Shown: one piece after another, positions 11,944 to 13,101 of the stretch
Layout of the letters: the number at the start of each line of letters is the position of its first letter
Numbering within the stretch: the stretch's first letter is position 1
Source: Flavobacteriales bacterium
Lineage (GTDB): Bacteria; Bacteroidota; Bacteroidia; Flavobacteriales_D; Sanyastnellaceae
Length of the DNA stretch: 13,101 bases
Reading direction: 5' to 3'
NCBI GenBank assembly: GCA_947457285.1
Contig: CANGVZ010000024.1
Span: 1-13,101, forward strand
Notes under the pieces: model-generated
What the model saw: the letters and a program-made list of their open reading frames with translations, nothing else
What the model was told of the DNA's origin: nothing
The model's database searches: none
Position numbers and translations under genes: made by a program

Positions 11944-12504
11944 ATGAAATTTAACCTACTCCTTTTTGTTGCGCTACTATTTTGTGCTTGTAATAATCAA
12001 ACAAACGAGCCCAAAAAGGAAGACCATCCGAAAAGTGAACAACCAAAAGAAGTGAAAATAGGTAACAAAATCATCACGAAAAATCCGTTGATTGGAACAT
12101 ATATGGGCGAAATGCCATGTGATGATTGTAAGGCCATCAAAACTGTTTTGACGCTCGGTGGTTCGAACTTCGCAAATTATACCGAACGTAAAGTGACCAT
12201 CGGAAAGGGTGCAACTAAAATTGTGAATGGCATCTGGAGTGTAAATGCAGATAGCACCTTTATTACAATCGCCGGAAAAGAGGCTAATAGTGAGAAACTC
12301 TATTTCAAACGAGATGGCAAAACACTCATTCCGATGAAGTCTGAAACAGAGATGAGAGACTGCGGTTCTGTAAATTGTGCATTGATTAAGACAGAAACAA
12401 AATCTATCAATGCCAGCGAGGCAATTAGGAATGCAAAAGAACAAAAAGAGGTAAAGAAAGGAGTGAACGGTAGTTTTGAGAAAGTTGAATCTTCAAAGAA
12501 ATGA
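11944..12504 (+). CDS. NlpE-like outer-envelope lipoprotein
   Basis: A 186-residue lipoprotein of the NlpE N-terminal domain family, which in Escherichia coli senses surface contact and copper stress. The signal peptide is MKFNLLLFVALLFCAC, with the lipid-modified Cys at residue 16. A charged Lys/Glu/Pro-rich tether (about 20-40) follows, then the family signature GTYMGEMPCDDCKAI (51-65) with a CxxC pair (Cys59, Cys62). A second pair, Cys140 and Cys145 (CGSVNC), is near the end, and the tail is lysine-rich. The frame stays open upstream to 11755, but the ATG at 11944 is chosen because it alone gives a clean lipoprotein signal and does not overlap the divergent oxidoreductase gene. Its stop overlaps the mtaB start (ATGA), so the two are probably co-transcribed. 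A stress-sensing role is family-based and not shown here. Confidence 0.88.
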   Translation: MKFNLLLFVALLFCACNNQTNEPKKEDHPKSEQPKEVKIGNKIITKNPLIGTYMGEMPCDDCKAIKTVLTLGGSNFANYTERKVTIGKGATKIVNGIWSVNADSTFITIAGKEANSEKLYFKRDGKTLIPMKSETEMRDCGSVNCALIKTETKSINASEAIRNAKEQKEVKKGVNGSFEKVESSKK

Positions 12505-13101
12505 ATCAATACAAACGTGTAGCGTTTCATACGCTTGGATGTAAATTAAACTTTGCAGAGACGAGTGCTATCGCCCGGGATTTTCGTGAGGCAGGATATG
12601 CCCGCGTAGAAATGGATGATCAGCCAGATGTTTTGGTTATCAACACCTGTAGCGTTACAGACCAAGCAGATAAAAAATGTCGCAACATCGTTTCGCGCGC
12701 CATACGGCACAACCCAGGAGTATTCGTGGCAGTAATCGGTTGCTATGCCCAGCTCAAACCTCAGGAAATCGCAAATATCGAAGGGGTAAATATTGTTTTA
12801 GGGGCAAATGAGAAATTCAACATCGTGAAGCATGTTGAAACTACTGAGCCCACAGATATGGCTGTAGTTAAAGCTGGTGAGATAAAAGACGTAAAAACGT
12901 TCATTCCTTCTTATAGCAAAGGCGATCGCACCCGTACTTTCTTGAAAGTTCAAGACGGCTGCAACTATTTCTGTGCCTTTTGTACAATACCATTGGCACG
13001 AGGAAGAAGCCGCAGCGCTACGATTGAAGAAACATTGGCAGAGGCTAAAAAAGCAATAGCTGAAGGTGCAAAGGAAATAGTACTTACAGGGGTAAACATC
13101 G
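12501..13101 (+). CDS. mtaB: tRNA t6A37 methylthiotransferase MtaB (N-terminal 200 residues)
   Basis: This is a radical-SAM methylthiotransferase that converts t6A to ms2t6A at position 37 of tRNAs reading ANN codons. The open frame begins ATG at 12501 and runs off the window, so only 200 residues are visible. The start VAFHTLGCKLNFAET is characteristic. The N-terminal methylthiotransferase cluster ligands are Cys14, Cys50 (INTCSVT) and Cys81 (VIGCYAQ). The radical-SAM motif CNYFCAFC gives Cys154, 158 and 161, in the unusual but family-typical CxxxCxxC spacing, followed by PLARGRSRS. The C-terminal TRAM domain lies beyond the edge. The ATGA overlap with the upstream lipoprotein stop suggests translational coupling. 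Confidence is high because the motifs and spacing distinguish MtaB from MiaB-like and RimO-like relatives. Confidence 0.96.
   Translation, partial: MNQYKRVAFHTLGCKLNFAETSAIARDFREAGYARVEMDDQPDVLVINTCSVTDQADKKCRNIVSRAIRHNPGVFVAVIGCYAQLKPQEIANIEGVNIVLGANEKFNIVKHVETTEPTDMAVVKAGEIKDVKTFIPSYSKGDRTRTFLKVQDGCNYFCAFCTIPLARGRSRSATIEETLAEAKKAIAEGAKEIVLTGVNI

Noticed and set aside
11977..12444. Leftward 155-codon frame opposite the lipoprotein gene
   Set aside because: Antisense to a gene with a convincing lipobox and NlpE signature; Phe/Cys-rich shadow of a Lys/Glu-rich sequence.

Overview
The window looks like a chromosomal segment from a member of the Bacteroidota, probably close to the Flavobacteriales. 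The signs are a giant secreted protein ending in a type IX secretion (T9SS) sorting domain, lack of clear Shine-Dalgarno sequences, promoter-like boxes of the TAnnTTTG type, and an MtaB start typical of the phylum. I see no phage, transposase, integrase, CRISPR array, rRNA or tRNA.

Layout from left to right. Positions 1-278 hold the start of a leftward membrane protein, cut by the window edge, with a promoter-like box and an imperfect dyad just upstream. A strong hairpin terminator (387-420) separates it from a leftward 2676-residue secreted protein (449-8479), which fills about 60% of the window. That protein has a signal peptide, an N-terminal PPC-like beta domain, about 22 HYR-like repeats, and a T9SS type A sorting domain. 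Four of the repeats carry a large domain inserted in the same loop. The inserts are of two unrelated families, ordered A, B, B, A. A block of four repeats has been duplicated in tandem to give three copies.

A 255-base divergent intergenic region (8480-8734) carries candidate promoters and short inverted repeats. It is followed by a rightward SH3/NlpC-P60 peptidase without a signal peptide (8735-9508), a likely cytoplasmic murein-peptide hydrolase. The peptidase converges, with stop codons sharing TTAA, on a leftward two-gene redox unit: an FAD/NAD(P)-dependent oxidoreductase (10620-11888) transcribed first, then a polytopic NapH/CcoG-like membrane ferredoxin (9505-10608).

Divergent from the oxidoreductase is a rightward pair, an NlpE-like lipoprotein (11944-12504) and the start of mtaB (12501 to the window edge), coupled through an ATGA overlap.

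Functionally these are separate units: a surface adhesin-like giant, a murein peptidase, a probable membrane electron-transfer pair, and an envelope lipoprotein coupled to a tRNA-modification gene. The most unusual item is the nested, block-duplicated architecture of the giant protein. The flavoprotein/membrane ferredoxin pair is the best candidate for an uncharacterised pathway, though it has no terminal enzyme in view.
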